Shown here one piece after another: positions 9,939 through 21,590 of a DNA stretch of 38,050 bases (position 1 is the first letter of the stretch; each line of letters starts with the position of its first letter). Made by a program: the position numbers and the translations under genes. The stretch comes from Paraglomus occultum (lineage: Eukaryota > Glomeromycota > Glomeromycetes > Paraglomerales > Paraglomeraceae). The DNA lies in assembly GCA_910592205.1 (NCBI GenBank), contig CAJVPJ010000171.1, positions 1 to 38,050 on the forward strand, written 5' to 3'. Under the pieces are notes generated by a model, which was not told the DNA's origin, searched no databases, and saw only the letters and a program-made list of their open reading frames with translations.

Positions 9939-12464
9939 ATGGATTTCAACACTGAGGTAGATATTGCTGGCCTGTTCTGAACACCCAAGAAGTTCTTTGT
10001 GTACAGTTTATGTGAGGACTCATTTGCTCAGTGGTTACTTATTTTATACTTGCAGTTGGACACACAGCCTCAGGCCTCTACATCTGGAGCATCTGTCACC
10101 ATTGGTCCATTTACATTGTTTTGCCTTGTTCATGGTGGCAGCCTTGAAAATGCATTTCCAGTCAAGACTGACAAGAATGCAACCATTGGAGAGTTCAAGA
10201 ATGCCATAAAAGCAATGAAGTCAAATGAATTTGGTGACATTGATGCTGACAAACTCATGTTGTGGAAAGTGAGTATTCCCACACATGAAGAGACAGTTTG
10301 AACTACTCAGTGAAGCAGATATTGAGGATTTAGGGGGTGTGAAGATAATAGATCCAACAGCAGAAATTGGTGAGGAATTTGGTGCACTACCCCCCAAGAG
10401 GCATATCCATGTCATTGTCACATGCCCACCTCATAAGTAGTATGACATTGTTATTGGTTAATTCTTAGCCACTCACTTATTATTTTGATGTTGACTAATT
10501 CACATGCTCTGCTTGCTTTATTCATTGCCATCATTAGATACAAACTCAAAAATAAAAATTGACAACTTCATAATAATAATATCTAACTCAGTAATGGCAC
10601 AAGCCACTCACCCATCAGACTTTAATATGAATCAGGGTGTCAGAAACAGAGCTCTTTATGATGTAATTTTAGAGTGGGCAAAGCTTTCTACGGCCTCCTG
10701 ATTTTGACAACAACTATTGGTGACATAGAAGCATGTCAACTTTTGGGTGTGGGGCAGATACTTAATACTGTAATTTTTGAAGGATGCACTACAAGCAATG
10801 TGCCAGTGGTCATCAAGTATAGTCTTCATGACCCTCCTCTCCAACGTGAAGCAGAAACATTAAAGATACTAATACTTAATGATGTTATGGACATTCTGAA
10901 GTTGCTGTATGAAAACTTAATGGATGATCCCCTATATACATGGGTGGTTCAAAAAGTTTTGACACAGAGGCTATCAAAATTTTATTTACATAATAAACAT
11001 CAATCTAACTATTCTATTCTTTCAAAATATAAATACTCTCTTTTAACTTCCATACAATGTCTCAGCCCTTTATGCTGACTCTGAAAATATTCAGCATACT
11101 CTTCTTGTGGTATGCTGTTAGTCTTTAAATTTATAACATAGCTGAACATTTGAATCCTCTCAAACCTTTTTTCACCAAGTTTTTTTTTTATTTTAGAAAT
11201 AAAAAAAAAGTTACATGATACCAGATTAGGACTATGTATAGTAGGGAGAAATATGACTTGTTCTCCCTGAAAGTACTTAGTGACAATTTTTGACCCGTGT
11301 GGCGCAGCATATAGGCATATGAGTGGGTTCCATTTAAACATGCTTTTTTTACAGGGATTTCATAATGTAAAGTTGCTTTATACTTCTCAATTGGGATAGA
11401 AATAACTCCCTGAACGTTATCAATGCTGATATAGATATGGGGGTCATGATGTATAAGATCTTCAACGATATTAACATTCAAAAACGTAACAGCTTTGCGA
11501 GGACGTCTAGAATAGTGTGCATCTTTGGTCTTGATTGCCCGGCTTCCAATGCTTATGTTTAAACAGTGCTTTAATCCCTTCAGCAATGACTAACTCTTTG
11601 TGAATGTCGTCCGCCCCTTTACCCCCGTTTTCCAGCAAACCCAGGTATAGTTATAGTATCGTTGATTTTTACAGTAAAATTTTTCACAGTTTTCAGTAGA
11701 CAAATTTCAAAAAAAATTTCTCAATAACCATCAAATTAAAATGGGTCAAATTTTTTATGTTTAATCAAGTATGACTCAAGCTTTAATATAAATATTTATA
11801 AAGCTGAGACGATCAGTAATTGCTGAAATATGTACACTGTGTCAAAACTTTTTGAACTACCCATGTAGTCACCAGTATGGTGGGCCAAGTCTCCAAGGTC
11901 AATGCACAGGTCATCTGCAATATCATTATTGACATCCTCAGTATTCTGAAGAACCTTCATGGTCACAATTATATTCACAATGACATCCACCCCAGTAACA
12001 TTGTGAATGTTGATGGTAAATACTGGTTGATTGACTTTGACCATGCTGTTCCACAACCAGACAAGAAAGAGACTGCTCCTGACAATTGGCCAAAAGGTCA
12101 CATTGTGTTTGCATCTCACAATCAGGACAAGTATCCTGGAGCCAGAGATGACCTAGAAGCACTTTGTTATACAGTCACCTTCATGCATTATCAAGACAAG
12201 GAATATTGGCACACTGCCATTCAGGACCCATTCAAGGCCTTGCATGAAAGAAAAAAAAAGCTCTTCTATCTCTTTGATGATCTTCCACAGGTCTTTAAGG
12301 ATTTCTATGACTGTGTCTATGACCTGGACATCAATGCAATTATGGATTATGAGTATTGGCAGACTCCATTCATGCATATTGCTAATGATTTAGTCTCTTT
12401 ACCTCAAAAACACCCCTTCTCAACCACACTGGCAAGTCCAGAAAGGGAACATAATCAACTTTAA
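9939..12464 (+). pseudogene. Crinkler (CRN)-type effector with kinase-like C-terminus, broken
   Basis: The N-terminal module is clear. After a tiny exon (9939-9956, MDFNTE) and a 99-bp intron, the exon from 10056 encodes FTLFCLVHGGSLENAFPV, DADKLMLWKV and later PPKRHIHVIVTCPP. These are the ubiquitin-like head and the HVLVVVP-like end of the Crinkler header. The downstream part is a kinase-like domain with a VVIK lysine, REAE, HNDIHPSN (catalytic Asp and Asn) and LIDFDHA in place of DFG. The gene looks dead: the frame shifts near 10303 inside the header, a stop lies at 10436-10438, the frame shifts again near 10690, a mariner element sits at 10939-11865, and the kinase frames on its two sides do not match. 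The last open part, 11877-12464, still encodes the kinase C-lobe. In related fungi and oomycetes CRNs act in host nuclei or in inter-strain conflict; the role here is unknown. Confidence 0.85.
10939..11865 (-). mobile_element. Mariner element with degenerate transposase, inserted in CRN kinase
   Basis: The ends at 10939-10967 and 11837-11865 are 29-bp inverted repeats that differ at one base, flanked by a TA duplication (10937-10938 and 11866-11867). The minus strand encodes pieces of a mariner-family transposase in two frames. The N-terminal helix-turn-helix part lies around 11586-11350 (RRPRKAVTF, IVEDLIHHDP). The C-terminal catalytic part lies at 11341-11009 (HGSKIVTKYFQ, FFISKIKKKLG, ending near EVKREYLYFE). 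A typical mariner is close to 1.3 kb, so about 350 bp is missing. The last catalytic aspartate, normally in a CDFF motif, is Asn here (SCNFFF). The element cannot encode an active enzyme, and its near-identical ends suggest it was moved in trans. Confidence 0.88.
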
Positions 12465-13842
12465 CCTTGAATGCTTACATAGTAATAGTAGATTAAATGG
12501 TATCACAACTTGCTCATATTAGCTCTTAATGCATAATCAACCTTTTTAGCATTGTTTATATAATATAAATAAAAAGATATTAAAGACATCTCTATGCAAC
12601 AATATGAATACAATTCTCTATTCCGATTTTCTTTTTTGCCCCTAGTTTCTTGAACTAGTTTTGCCAACGTCCATTTGAGAGATTTTTCTGACATTTCCTC
12701 TTGGTAAACTTGATAATAATAAGTTACCTTTTCTTGGTCCAGATGTTCTTTAATAGCCTGGGTATTTCTCATTTTGAAAATGTAAGGAGACCCCGGAAGG
12801 AAATTCGCTCTTCAACTTGGTAAAATACAAAAAGTTGATTTTCTGATTATTGAGTGATCATTGTGACGTCAAACGCGCGGTAATATGCGTCAAGTGGCCT
12901 TAACAAAACACTTGGTTATTGGTTACATGCGATATCGTCAACTTTCCGGGGAAAGTGGCGCGGTTACGATAGCTACATCTCGATAAACTTGATAAAAGAC
13001 GGTTCGAGAACGGATAATAATAACTTTTATAACTAAAATACGTCAAATCATATTCAAATAACTTCCGTTCGCAAATGTCTGTCAACCAGTTGCAGTAAGA
13101 ACCCATGGTCAACCTCGCAACAGGATAACAAGTTGTTCAAACGGAGTTTTAATCATTATATTACAAATAAGTTTCAATTTAAATATTCATTACTCGAAAA
13201 AACACATCCACATCCGGAGACATTTCTCGCTCGATATGTCGTCTTATCTCCAAAAAAGAAAGCTTCTTCCCGTAATCTACTCAAAACGAACATCTTTCCT
13301 TATCTACGCTCCTGCCATTCTCCAGATTCACCACACGCTCTCAGAAAACTCGAACTGTGGCACGTTACTATTACAGTAACGGCTTCGGTTTTCAATAACC
13401 ATAAACAGCATGGATAGTACTGGCATTATTGGTGCCGCTTGGAGAATGTCCTTAACAGTCTATGCAAAGAGAGAAAATGAAGGGAGATGTGAATGTAAAG
13501 TGGAAAGGAAATATATATGGGCTGACGTTGGAAGTATTCATAATCGATACTGTGATGGACATCGGCAAAAAGGAAAAAGGATTTAGTAAGTATTAATAAT
13601 AAGCGAAAGTTTGAATAAAGACCTTTTCTATTGATACCAACTTCGTATCTTCCCACTAATGCTGGGACTAACAAATGTGCATCAAAAGAAGACAAAATCA
13701 TTCCAAAAGCGTATTAACATTGCAAACCGAATCCCAACACAAATGGAATGAAAGGAACGAATAAACTAATTTTAATAGCCTTCAATCAGATGTCCCTCTG
13801 AAAGTTTTCTTGATATTATCAATCAAATATAAGACTCCAACC
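12465..13842. other. Intergenic region with only unsupported short frames
   Basis: Several open frames of 60-94 codons lie here on both strands (for example 12503-12772 minus and 13133-13417 plus). None shows a recognisable domain or splice-supported extension. No RNA gene was seen. Confidence 0.4.
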
Positions 13843-15188
13843 TCAGTCCTCAACCAATCCATGCTTTCTCTGCTTCTCTTCTCGTTTACTCTCGGTTGCT
13901 TCCAAATCCTCGGCTTCAAGCAAATAATCGATATCTCCTACCCTCCATTGCCATACGCCCTCGGTTGGAGCTTTCCTTGTAACAAAACCAGTTTCTTTAT
14001 CCACCACAGGGGCAAACCCTTCAGTAATATTGATAGCGGGCTCGAAATAAGGCGTTTCAAATCTAATAACCATTGTCCTTCTCGTCTGATCATCGATTGC
14101 ATACACATCGTCTTTGGTTTTCAATTTGTATACTACATCTGCATCTATCTCAACGTCTACTTTCGCTTGCACACCTTCCATCATAGTTTTGTACACGGCA
14201 AGAGGGCCGGCCTTGCGCAACAGGGACGAGATAGGCTCATCCGAAGTATTATTACTTGGAATGCGGACGGCTTCGTTTATGGTCATCCATTGACCAACTG
14301 CGAATTCACGAGAAGATTTCGAAAATGCAATGCGTGGACCGAGATATAGCCAGACATCACGAATACGCGCGTCGTAGACGTTGGGAACGGATAAATTCAC
14401 AGATGAGCCTTCTTTGGCAAGCTTCTCTAATTCGAGCGCATAACGATCGTACAATCGTGTCGTCAGAGTGGATGAGAGATGGGATAGATCACATGGAGTG
14501 CTCAATGACAAGCAGACTTGATTCGTAGCTAGGACAGCTTTTGGATAAATGGGGTGAGAGTATGGTGATATGGATATATGATTTGAGAATTAGAATAAAA
14601 CGTGCAGAAACAGTCCGAACTATAATAAATGAAACACCATATATTCACCTCCAAGTAAGAACTGATCAGAGAAATATTCTGAAGATGTAAAGTCTTTCAT
14701 TGCGTACATAGATAATGCGCGACTGAGTTTATGTTGAATGCTTAACGGTAGTTGCGCAATTATTGGCAACCAAAAATTAGCTTCAGGGTAAGGATAGTTG
14801 GTTATTCTTGGCGGGTGGTTTGCATATATCCATGCTGGTAAATTGAAACGCACGAGTCAAGTTTAAAAATTCGCTCGCATTTATTATTAAATAGACTCTT
14901 CGTAATTACTCGCTCATACATTACTATCCTGTCCCCTCACTATGAGTCTCGAAAGAACTTACGAAACAAAATCGACGATCCGGTCTTTGTCAGCCCCGGC
15001 AACGATTCAACACCCTTCTCATTCTGTGGTAACGGTGCCGGATCTTGCGGAGGCCCGGGAGGCGGTTCTGTCACAAAGTTCGTACGAGTACGAAGCTGAG
15101 GTCGGAGTGGCAATCGCCTTTCTCCAGTTGTTGAGATAAGGCGACCTCGTTGAAAAAGACGGGCAACTAAACGACTCGAAGACTTCAT
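13843..15188 (-). CDS. Predicted mitochondrial protein, possibly Tim44-like (368 residues)
   Basis: Three exons: 15188-14963, 14834-14649 and 14537-13843, summing to 1107 bp. The donors are GTAAGT and GTGAAT; the acceptors end in CCAG and AAAG. The first ~38 residues are rich in Arg, Ser and Leu and lack acidic residues until ERR, like a mitochondrial presequence, followed by a proline-rich linker. Exon 2 encodes an aromatic segment (WIYANHPPRITNYPYPEANF). The C-terminal region, from about residue 250, alternates beta-strand-like segments (AKVDVEIDADVVYKLKTK, MVIRFETPYF) and ends in WQWRVGDIDYLLEAEDLE. That recalls the NTF2-like fold of Tim44, mL45/Mba1 and MAIP1, where a Trp-rich strand closes the domain. 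The assignment is tentative; the gene model is solid. It ends with a charged Lys/Glu tail. Confidence 0.8.
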
Positions 15189-16184
15189 TCTTTTGAATCG
15201 GGAAGAAATGCCAAATCGGAAAGCTGAGATATGATAGGATCTGTAAATTGATATATTAATACATAACTGGTAAGGTGTTGTCGCGTTCTAAAGTATTGTA
15301 GTATCACACATTTTCTGCGACTCGCTTTTGTTTTCTTTTTATGGAAATTAACCGTATTTATAGCGAGATAATGTCAAACTCACTACAGTCAACTGTCTTT
15401 AATTCGACCGCCTCCGTTCCGAAGTCATCGGTCGAATTAACGTATAAGTCGAATTAACGGCAGACCGTACTTAAGGAAAACAATAATAAAAAAAATCGGG
15501 TCTTGCCCAAGCGATCGAATTATAGGCGAAATCGAATTATCAGAATGCTATGTTAGGTAATATGGTCGCTTTCCCTTTGAATATTTTGTCATAATCTTTC
15601 GCGTCATCTCTACATGTTGTAACGTGTCGCGTTGATAGAAATCTATGGGCAATGTTCGCTCTGTCCGGTTTGTTGCAGCGTTAATATTTTATTTAATAAT
15701 CTTCTGATGCTCTACGGATATATCATTGAACACGATATCTCATACTTTTGGAGACAATGCGCGTCTGAGTTGGGTAATGCTAAATTGGAAAAGCTTAAAA
15801 AGAAATCGTAAAGAAATCGTAAAAGAAACCGTTTAACCTTCCCACAATGAAAGAGCGCGGTATTCCTCTTGTGGAAGTAACTCATTGAGTAATAGCAGGC
15901 TTAAAATTGAGCGACCCAAAGTTCATAAATTATCTCAGATAAAAAGAATGTTGTAATCAAAATGACCTCGATATTCACTTGGTCATTTATTTTTAATTAA
16001 ATAAGCTTTATGTTGCTATGAACAATGAATTAAGAAAAAGCTTTCAATTTGGTATATCTTTTTACAGGAGTATGCAACCGTTAATAAACATATCGTAGTC
16101 CCCAATGTATCATATTAAATTCACTTAAAGTTTAAATTCTATAGTATAAATTGGCCGCCAATACCTTCGTTTTTTCCCAGTTGT
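15189..16184. other. Intergenic region with a decayed TIR element
   Basis: Apart from the inverted-repeat fragment at about 15384-15550, nothing gene-like is visible. The region lies between the start of the mitochondrial-protein gene and the 3' end of PNO1. Confidence 0.45.
15384..15550. repeat. Likely pogo/Tigger-like element remnant with a perfect hairpin
   Basis: Motifs built on TTAATTCGA recur five times in both orientations across this stretch. Perfect 12-bp arms, TTAATTCGACCG at 15399-15410 and CGGTCGAATTAA at 15429-15440, could form a hairpin. The left edge, TACAGTCAACTGTC, resembles Tc1/pogo termini. The right edge is not clear, so this is called a degenerate copy, not an intact element. 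Confidence 0.45.
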
Positions 16185-17356
16185 TCAGAATCTCTCTTTC
16201 ATTCTCGCAGCAACAGTTCTTAAGCTTGCATATACTTTTCCAGGCGGGCTCCCAAGGATTAGTGAAACAATAGCATCCCTTGCGATCTTTATGTTTTGGA
16301 ATGATCCAAGAATATGTATTTTCCTGCATGTGAAGAATTAATTACAATTGAATCGTATGAATGCAGTACACATAACCGTTCTTAGGAACAACGACTCACG
16401 TGTCAGCCAGTACAACTCTTGTCTTTGATACATTCTCGATTGTGAATTTGACTTTGCCATCTTTCCCTGCTATTCGACCTATTGCGCGGGACAGATGATC
16501 GCCGTGGAGAGTTTTTACTAGTCCGATAGATAACAATTTAGTTTCAAAAGTTGTCACGTTCAGTTGCCCATTGCATAAAAGTAATGATGTACCTACCATC
16601 TTTGATTTCAAATGTTTCGATATACAGATCATCTAGACGTAAAATGGCCATGGCATCCTGGTTCGTAAAGAAACATATTGTAATTATTGTTGTTGATTAA
16701 CAACAGGCAATAATTAAAATAAATAGGTTTGAGATATTTACATCAACGTCAAATCCCAAAGTAAATGCTGTCACAAAGTCAGCACCCTTTTGAAGCGCTC
16801 CAGTCTCGGTCGTATGTTTTGACGTCTGATAGTTAGAGAAATTGGTTTAAATTAACATTAGCAACAACGTTATCAACTCCAAAAGCCTTAAGGTTATCCC
16901 CAGTACTTATATTGTAAACCTGAAAATGTTTAAATGAATCATGTCCCAACTCCTCACCTTTAGTTCGACACATTTGCTTTTTGTGTTCATTCTTACTTGT
17001 AGATTCAAATGAGTAACCAATGGCTCATATATCTTTGGCCATGATTTCTTCAATGGAGTGAGACGGTGTGGTGGAATGGGTATTTTACGGTATTGAGGTT
17101 TTCCATTCTGATATCAATTAAATAATTGTTACTGCGGAAGCTTCCATTGTGAAAGTAATGTTATAAAATAACTTACGTTCATTTCATTAGCTGCCAATGC
17201 GCGGAATTTGGGTATTGCATCGCCTATTATTTCATCTACTGGCATTTCCTCGACTTCATGTTCGCTTTCATTGTGATTATCAATTGTATCCATAACATTG
17301 GCGTCGTCATTTCCACCAGTTTTATCGCTTTTCTTTGACGCTTTTACCCGTGTCAT
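16185..17356 (-). CDS. PNO1: Pre-40S ribosome assembly KH-domain protein PNO1/Dim2
   Basis: Six exons: 17356-17177, 17107-16958, 16825-16742, 16657-16597, 16517-16400 and 16323-16185. They sum to 732 bp (243 residues), close to the family's usual length. The N-terminus is charged and variable ([15 protein letters not shown], then an acidic segment). The core follows PNO1: [80 protein letters not shown], and the C-terminal [20 protein letters not shown]. The C-terminal KH-like domain binds pre-18S rRNA near the 3' cleavage site and works with the nuclease Nob1 and the methylase Dim1 in nucleolus and cytoplasm. An in-frame ATG at 17377 would add seven residues; I prefer 17356 because the family begins shortly before the Lys-rich stretch. 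The gene is divergent from ILV3. Confidence 0.96.
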
Positions 17357-17377
17357 TTTGTAATCTGTAAATGACAT

Positions 17378-18120
17378 TGACGAACTTTTTTTTCTTCAAA
17401 AAGTGTGTGTAACATATTGTTCTAATGATGTGATTGGTTAGTAATAAGTTGCGACGTTATCACATGATTGCGTATTTTATTGGTTGCAAGGGTTATTCTA
17501 ATCCGACAATCCCGACGAATAAGCAAAATTTGCACAGCGCGTACTGTAATCACTTTACAATTGCACTTATTTTTTAAATTTCCGGTTTAAGAATTAATTT
17601 GTGGCATATTCAGCAAATTTACCAAACGGCAATGTGATTAATTTCGTAATATTAGTATAGAAACCGGCGGAAAATATATCTATTGCAGAAGATATATTCA
17701 AGACGTAAATCCGTAGAAAGTCTGCACTACAAAACGCGGATCGTGAAGGTGATGGTTTGTCTAGAAAAAGAAGAATTATTCTTTAAAATAATTAGTATTA
17801 TGTGTAATATTAGGAAATGGATACTTGACTAATATAACAAAGTTGGATGAATCGGTGGCCTCATCATTAGGCATTGACACTGCACGCTCTCCTCCAGCGT
17901 TGCAACAAGTTCTCTGCCAACTCCTGCTTTGTCTCATCCGATTGTATTCGACGGTAGTCATCTAATTTTGAATTTTTTACAGTAGAAAACCAAACGGTAA
18001 GTATTTAGAACATATATAATTTATCTACACCAGTTTATAACATACCGGTGTATGGTAGCCAGGAACTGTGTGTACTACAGAAATAAGTTACTGTCCACAC
18101 GCGATGGGCTAAACATTTGG
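17378..18120. promoter_or_regulatory. Shared divergent promoter region of PNO1 and ILV3
   Basis: About 760 bp separates the two divergent starts. No clear core motif was found. Overlapping frames at 17776-17961 (minus) and about 17813-17965 (plus) are open but match nothing I know. If either is real, it would be a short leader exon of one neighbour or a separate small gene. Confidence 0.4.
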
Positions 18121-20872
18121 ATGTTACACGTGTCCAAAAAAAATCTTCTATCTTTTAACATTAAACATATCCGATCTATCGGACTTACAATGATGTCCAA
18201 TTTCGCAAAGAAAGGCTCGGGAGTCGTCAACAGGTTTGCTGGTGAGGTTCAAATGTAAGTTCTAAATGATGTCATGCCTTCTCGTGTTTAAGTATATTTA
18301 TTTGCTTACAGTAAAATTTTAACCAATTCCAGTCACAAACTTGCCAAAGTAGCAAAATCCCAGTTCCCTCGCTATGCTTCTTCCGGTGAATTGAACAAAT
18401 ATAGTAAGCATATAACCCAACACAAGGCCCAGGGCGCCGCACAAGCAATGTGTAAGTGTGTTTGATAGTAAAGCATAATACAAGACATTTCGGGTAAAAA
18501 TTACCCAAGGCTTGTGGACATAATGGATTGTGGTGTATGTAGATAATGCGTTTGACTGAAGATCCACATCAGTTGATCATGTTATCGCTAACGATAGACT
18601 CGGATCTCAGTATATGCTACAGGATTAAAAGCGGAAGATATGGATAAACCACAAGTTGGTATTGCCAGTGTGTCTGTATATCAATTATAAGATATTGTAA
18701 ACCCGTATGACGCTATTCCTACATCACTGTTTTTAACGTCCTTTCGAATGTTATAGATGGTATGAAGGTAATCCATGTAATATGCACCTTCTCGAACTAG
18801 CGACGAAAGTAAAAGAAGGTATGAAAGCAGCTGGTCTTATTGGCTATCGTTTTAACACCATTGGTGTAAGCGATGGCATAAGTATGGGAACTACAGGTAT
18901 GCGCTATTCGCTGCAAAGTCGTGATTTGATAGCTGATTCTATTGAGACGGTAAGTAAATCATAAGCCAAAACTAATAAAAAATCGAATTGGAAGGTCAAC
19001 ACTTATCTTATTTATATTTCTGTTCTCAACATAGGTTATGAATGCTCAGTGGTATGACGCAAACATTGCTCTTCCTGGTTGTGATAAAAATATGCCCGGA
19101 TGCATAATGGCAATGGCAAGACATAACCGACCTTCCATTATGATCTATGGAGGTACGATTCGACCGGGACAGTCCAAATGTGGGCAAGGTGTTTTGGATG
19201 TCGTGTCGGCGTTCCAGTCGTATGGCTCTTACATGGCTGGGAAGATAACTGAGGAGCAAAGATACGACATTGTCAGACACGCGTGTCCAGGCCCCGGTGC
19301 TTGTGGCGGAATGTATACTGCCAATACAAGTACGCATTGCTTCACGATTAGATTTTTTTTTTGTTTTTTTTTTTTCTTCTTCTTGTTTATACGATCTTAA
19401 AACTCAAGAGTCGATGGTTGTATTTTTTACAACAGTGGCGTCTGCTATCGAGGCTATGGGTATGAGTCTACCCTATAGCTCATCAACTCCAGCAGAAGAT
19501 CCAGCAAAGTTGGATGAATGCCGTAAGGCTGGCGAAGCCATTCGTAATCTTTTGGAAAAGGACATCAAGCCCAGAGACATTATGACGCGAAAAGCCTTTG
19601 AAAATGCAATGGTTGTCGTTACGGTGCTGGGCGGGTCGACAAATGCCGTCTTGCACTTGATTGCTATTGCACGGGCTTTAAATGTTGACCTTACGCTAGA
19701 TGATTTCCAGAAAGTTAGCGATTCCACACCGCTTCTGGCTGATCTCAAACCGAGGCAAGGGACATAAACTTATTTTGAACAATACAGGCCTTGAAGATGA
19801 CGAAAGGGGAAACCCACATTTTAATTATTACTAATCACAATTATGCGCGTGCTTTTCTCTCAACAGTGGGAAGTATGTGATGGAAGACTTGTGTAAGATT
19901 GGCGGTGTCCCTCGTATGTGTTTGTCACGTGTCTACCTAAATCTTTTTGCATTAATAACTGTGTTGTTTGCTAAGCATTTAAATCTGTCCAATTCCACAA
20001 TAGTCTTATTACGATATCTATTACAAAACGATCTCGTTCATGGAGATACATTGACGGTAACGGGGAAGACGCTTGCAGAAAATCTGGATGATGTCCCAGA
20101 TCTGACTTTCGATCAGGATATCATCCGACCACTATCGGATCCAATCAAACCCAGCGGACACATCCAGATCCTTCGTGGGAATCTGGCGCCCGAAGGGTCA
20201 GTGGCGAAGATTACCGGAAAAGAAGGACTGATATTTGAAGGTGTTGCAAAAGTGTTTGACAGTGAAGAGTTGATGTTGAGTGCGTTCGAGAAGGGAGAGA
20301 TTAAGAAAGGTCAGGTCATTATTATTCGATATGAGGGCCCCAAAGGTGGACCTGGTATGCCCGAGATGTGTAAGTAGGAATTGCGAAATTAATTGTACGG
20401 TGCAGACCGATGATATCATGCCTTTTCTTGACGATGAATATACTTTTGTAAATGATGGTCGCAGTAACACCCACAAGCGCTATTATGGGGGCTGGTCTTG
20501 GAAACGATGTCGCACTATTAACGGATGGTCGTTTCTCCGGCGGAAGTCATGTAAGCATGCAGTATCTGCATTATAAAAGCTTTCCCCCGTTTTTATGATT
20601 TGGTTTTAATTGTTCACGTCGATTAGGGGTTTATCATCGGTCATATCACTCCCGAGGCACAGGTTGGCGGACCAATTGCGCTTGTTCGTGACGGTGACAG
20701 AATATCAATAGATGCCACGAATAAGACTATTAATGTTGATATTACAAAAGAAGAATTTGTAAAGAGACGAGCTGCGTGGAACCCCCCGCCTTACAGAGCA
20801 ACTCAAGGCACATTGTATAAATATATAAAGAATGTAAAATCTGCAACTGAAGGTTGTGTGACAGATGAATAA
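18121..20872 (+). CDS. ILV3: Dihydroxy-acid dehydratase, mitochondrial (branched-chain amino acid synthesis)
   Basis: Ten exons: 18121-18254, 18333-18451, 18611-18671, 18757-18949, 19035-19329, 19436-19754, 19867-19913, 20004-20369, 20465-20550 and 20627-20872. They sum to 1866 bp (621 residues). The enzyme dehydrates 2,3-dihydroxy-3-methylbutanoate and its homologue to the 2-oxo acids, the penultimate step to valine and isoleucine. Family motifs include [89 protein letters not shown]. Cysteines in NPCN, PGCDK and PGACGG are the Fe-S cluster ligands. The N-terminus ([14 protein letters not shown]) looks like a mitochondrial presequence. An earlier in-frame ATG at 18052 would add 23 residues, and one near 18190 would shorten the protein to usual length. 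Intron 6 starts with GC (AG|GCAAGG at 19755), a GC-AG intron required by the frame. Confidence 0.95.
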
Positions 20873-21590
20873 ATTTGAATAACTGTCAAACCAGCGTTAT
20901 ACTGTAAAAGTCGGTACAAGTGGTGAATTCCACTCCCTCCTCGCTTCACTTTCTGATGCCGGATCAATTTTCTTTGAATGATAAAAAGCAACAATGTTGT
21001 TGGTAGTAAATGAAACGAGTTCTGCAAAAAGGCTAACTCGTGAAATTATTGCTATTGGAATATTACTCGATACGGGTTACAATTCAAGCGGTACGACTTA
21101 CGTTAAGATCACGTAATTTTCGACAAGAATCAACTCGTTTTGTTAATGCATGATTTATCCAATGTACATGCAGATAAAAATCTAATTTCACAGTGTCTGT
21201 CTGATGCCTCAAGTTTCTCGATAGTTATAATGACAATTTTCATTATAACCACGGACAATATAATGACAATGTTAGAGTATATTCTAACACATTCCTTTCA
21301 TAATAATAAAATGTGCGGGTTACACTTTACTATTCGTATTACATTAGGTAATAAAGATAATAATATCCCGTGGCGATCATTGAATTAAGGTTTACCCAAA
21401 AAGAGAATTTAATCACATGATTTAAACGTGTTAAAATAGATCTTCGAATCACAAGATATCGTACCACTAGTATATCCAATCATACCATTCCGCAACAGTT
21501 GGGCATTTTCAGACTGCGACATTCCATCGTGCACAGCAAAATCACTTTGACTTCTCCTCTCGACTCTACGAATAGCCATTTCAATAGAAT
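20873..21590. other. Spacer between ILV3 and HUB1
   Basis: The short open frames here have no recognisable content. It probably carries the ILV3 3' end and the HUB1 promoter. No RNA gene was seen. Confidence 0.4.

Noticed and set aside
12503..12772. 89-codon minus frame
   Set aside because: Begins with a plausible charged helix but resembles no family, and no exon could be attached.
13133..13417. 94-codon plus frame
   Set aside because: No recognisable domain; composition resembles the surrounding non-coding sequence.
17776..17965. Overlapping frames on both strands between PNO1 and ILV3
   Set aside because: Both are open and look equally coding-like, with no family match or start/splice evidence to choose one.
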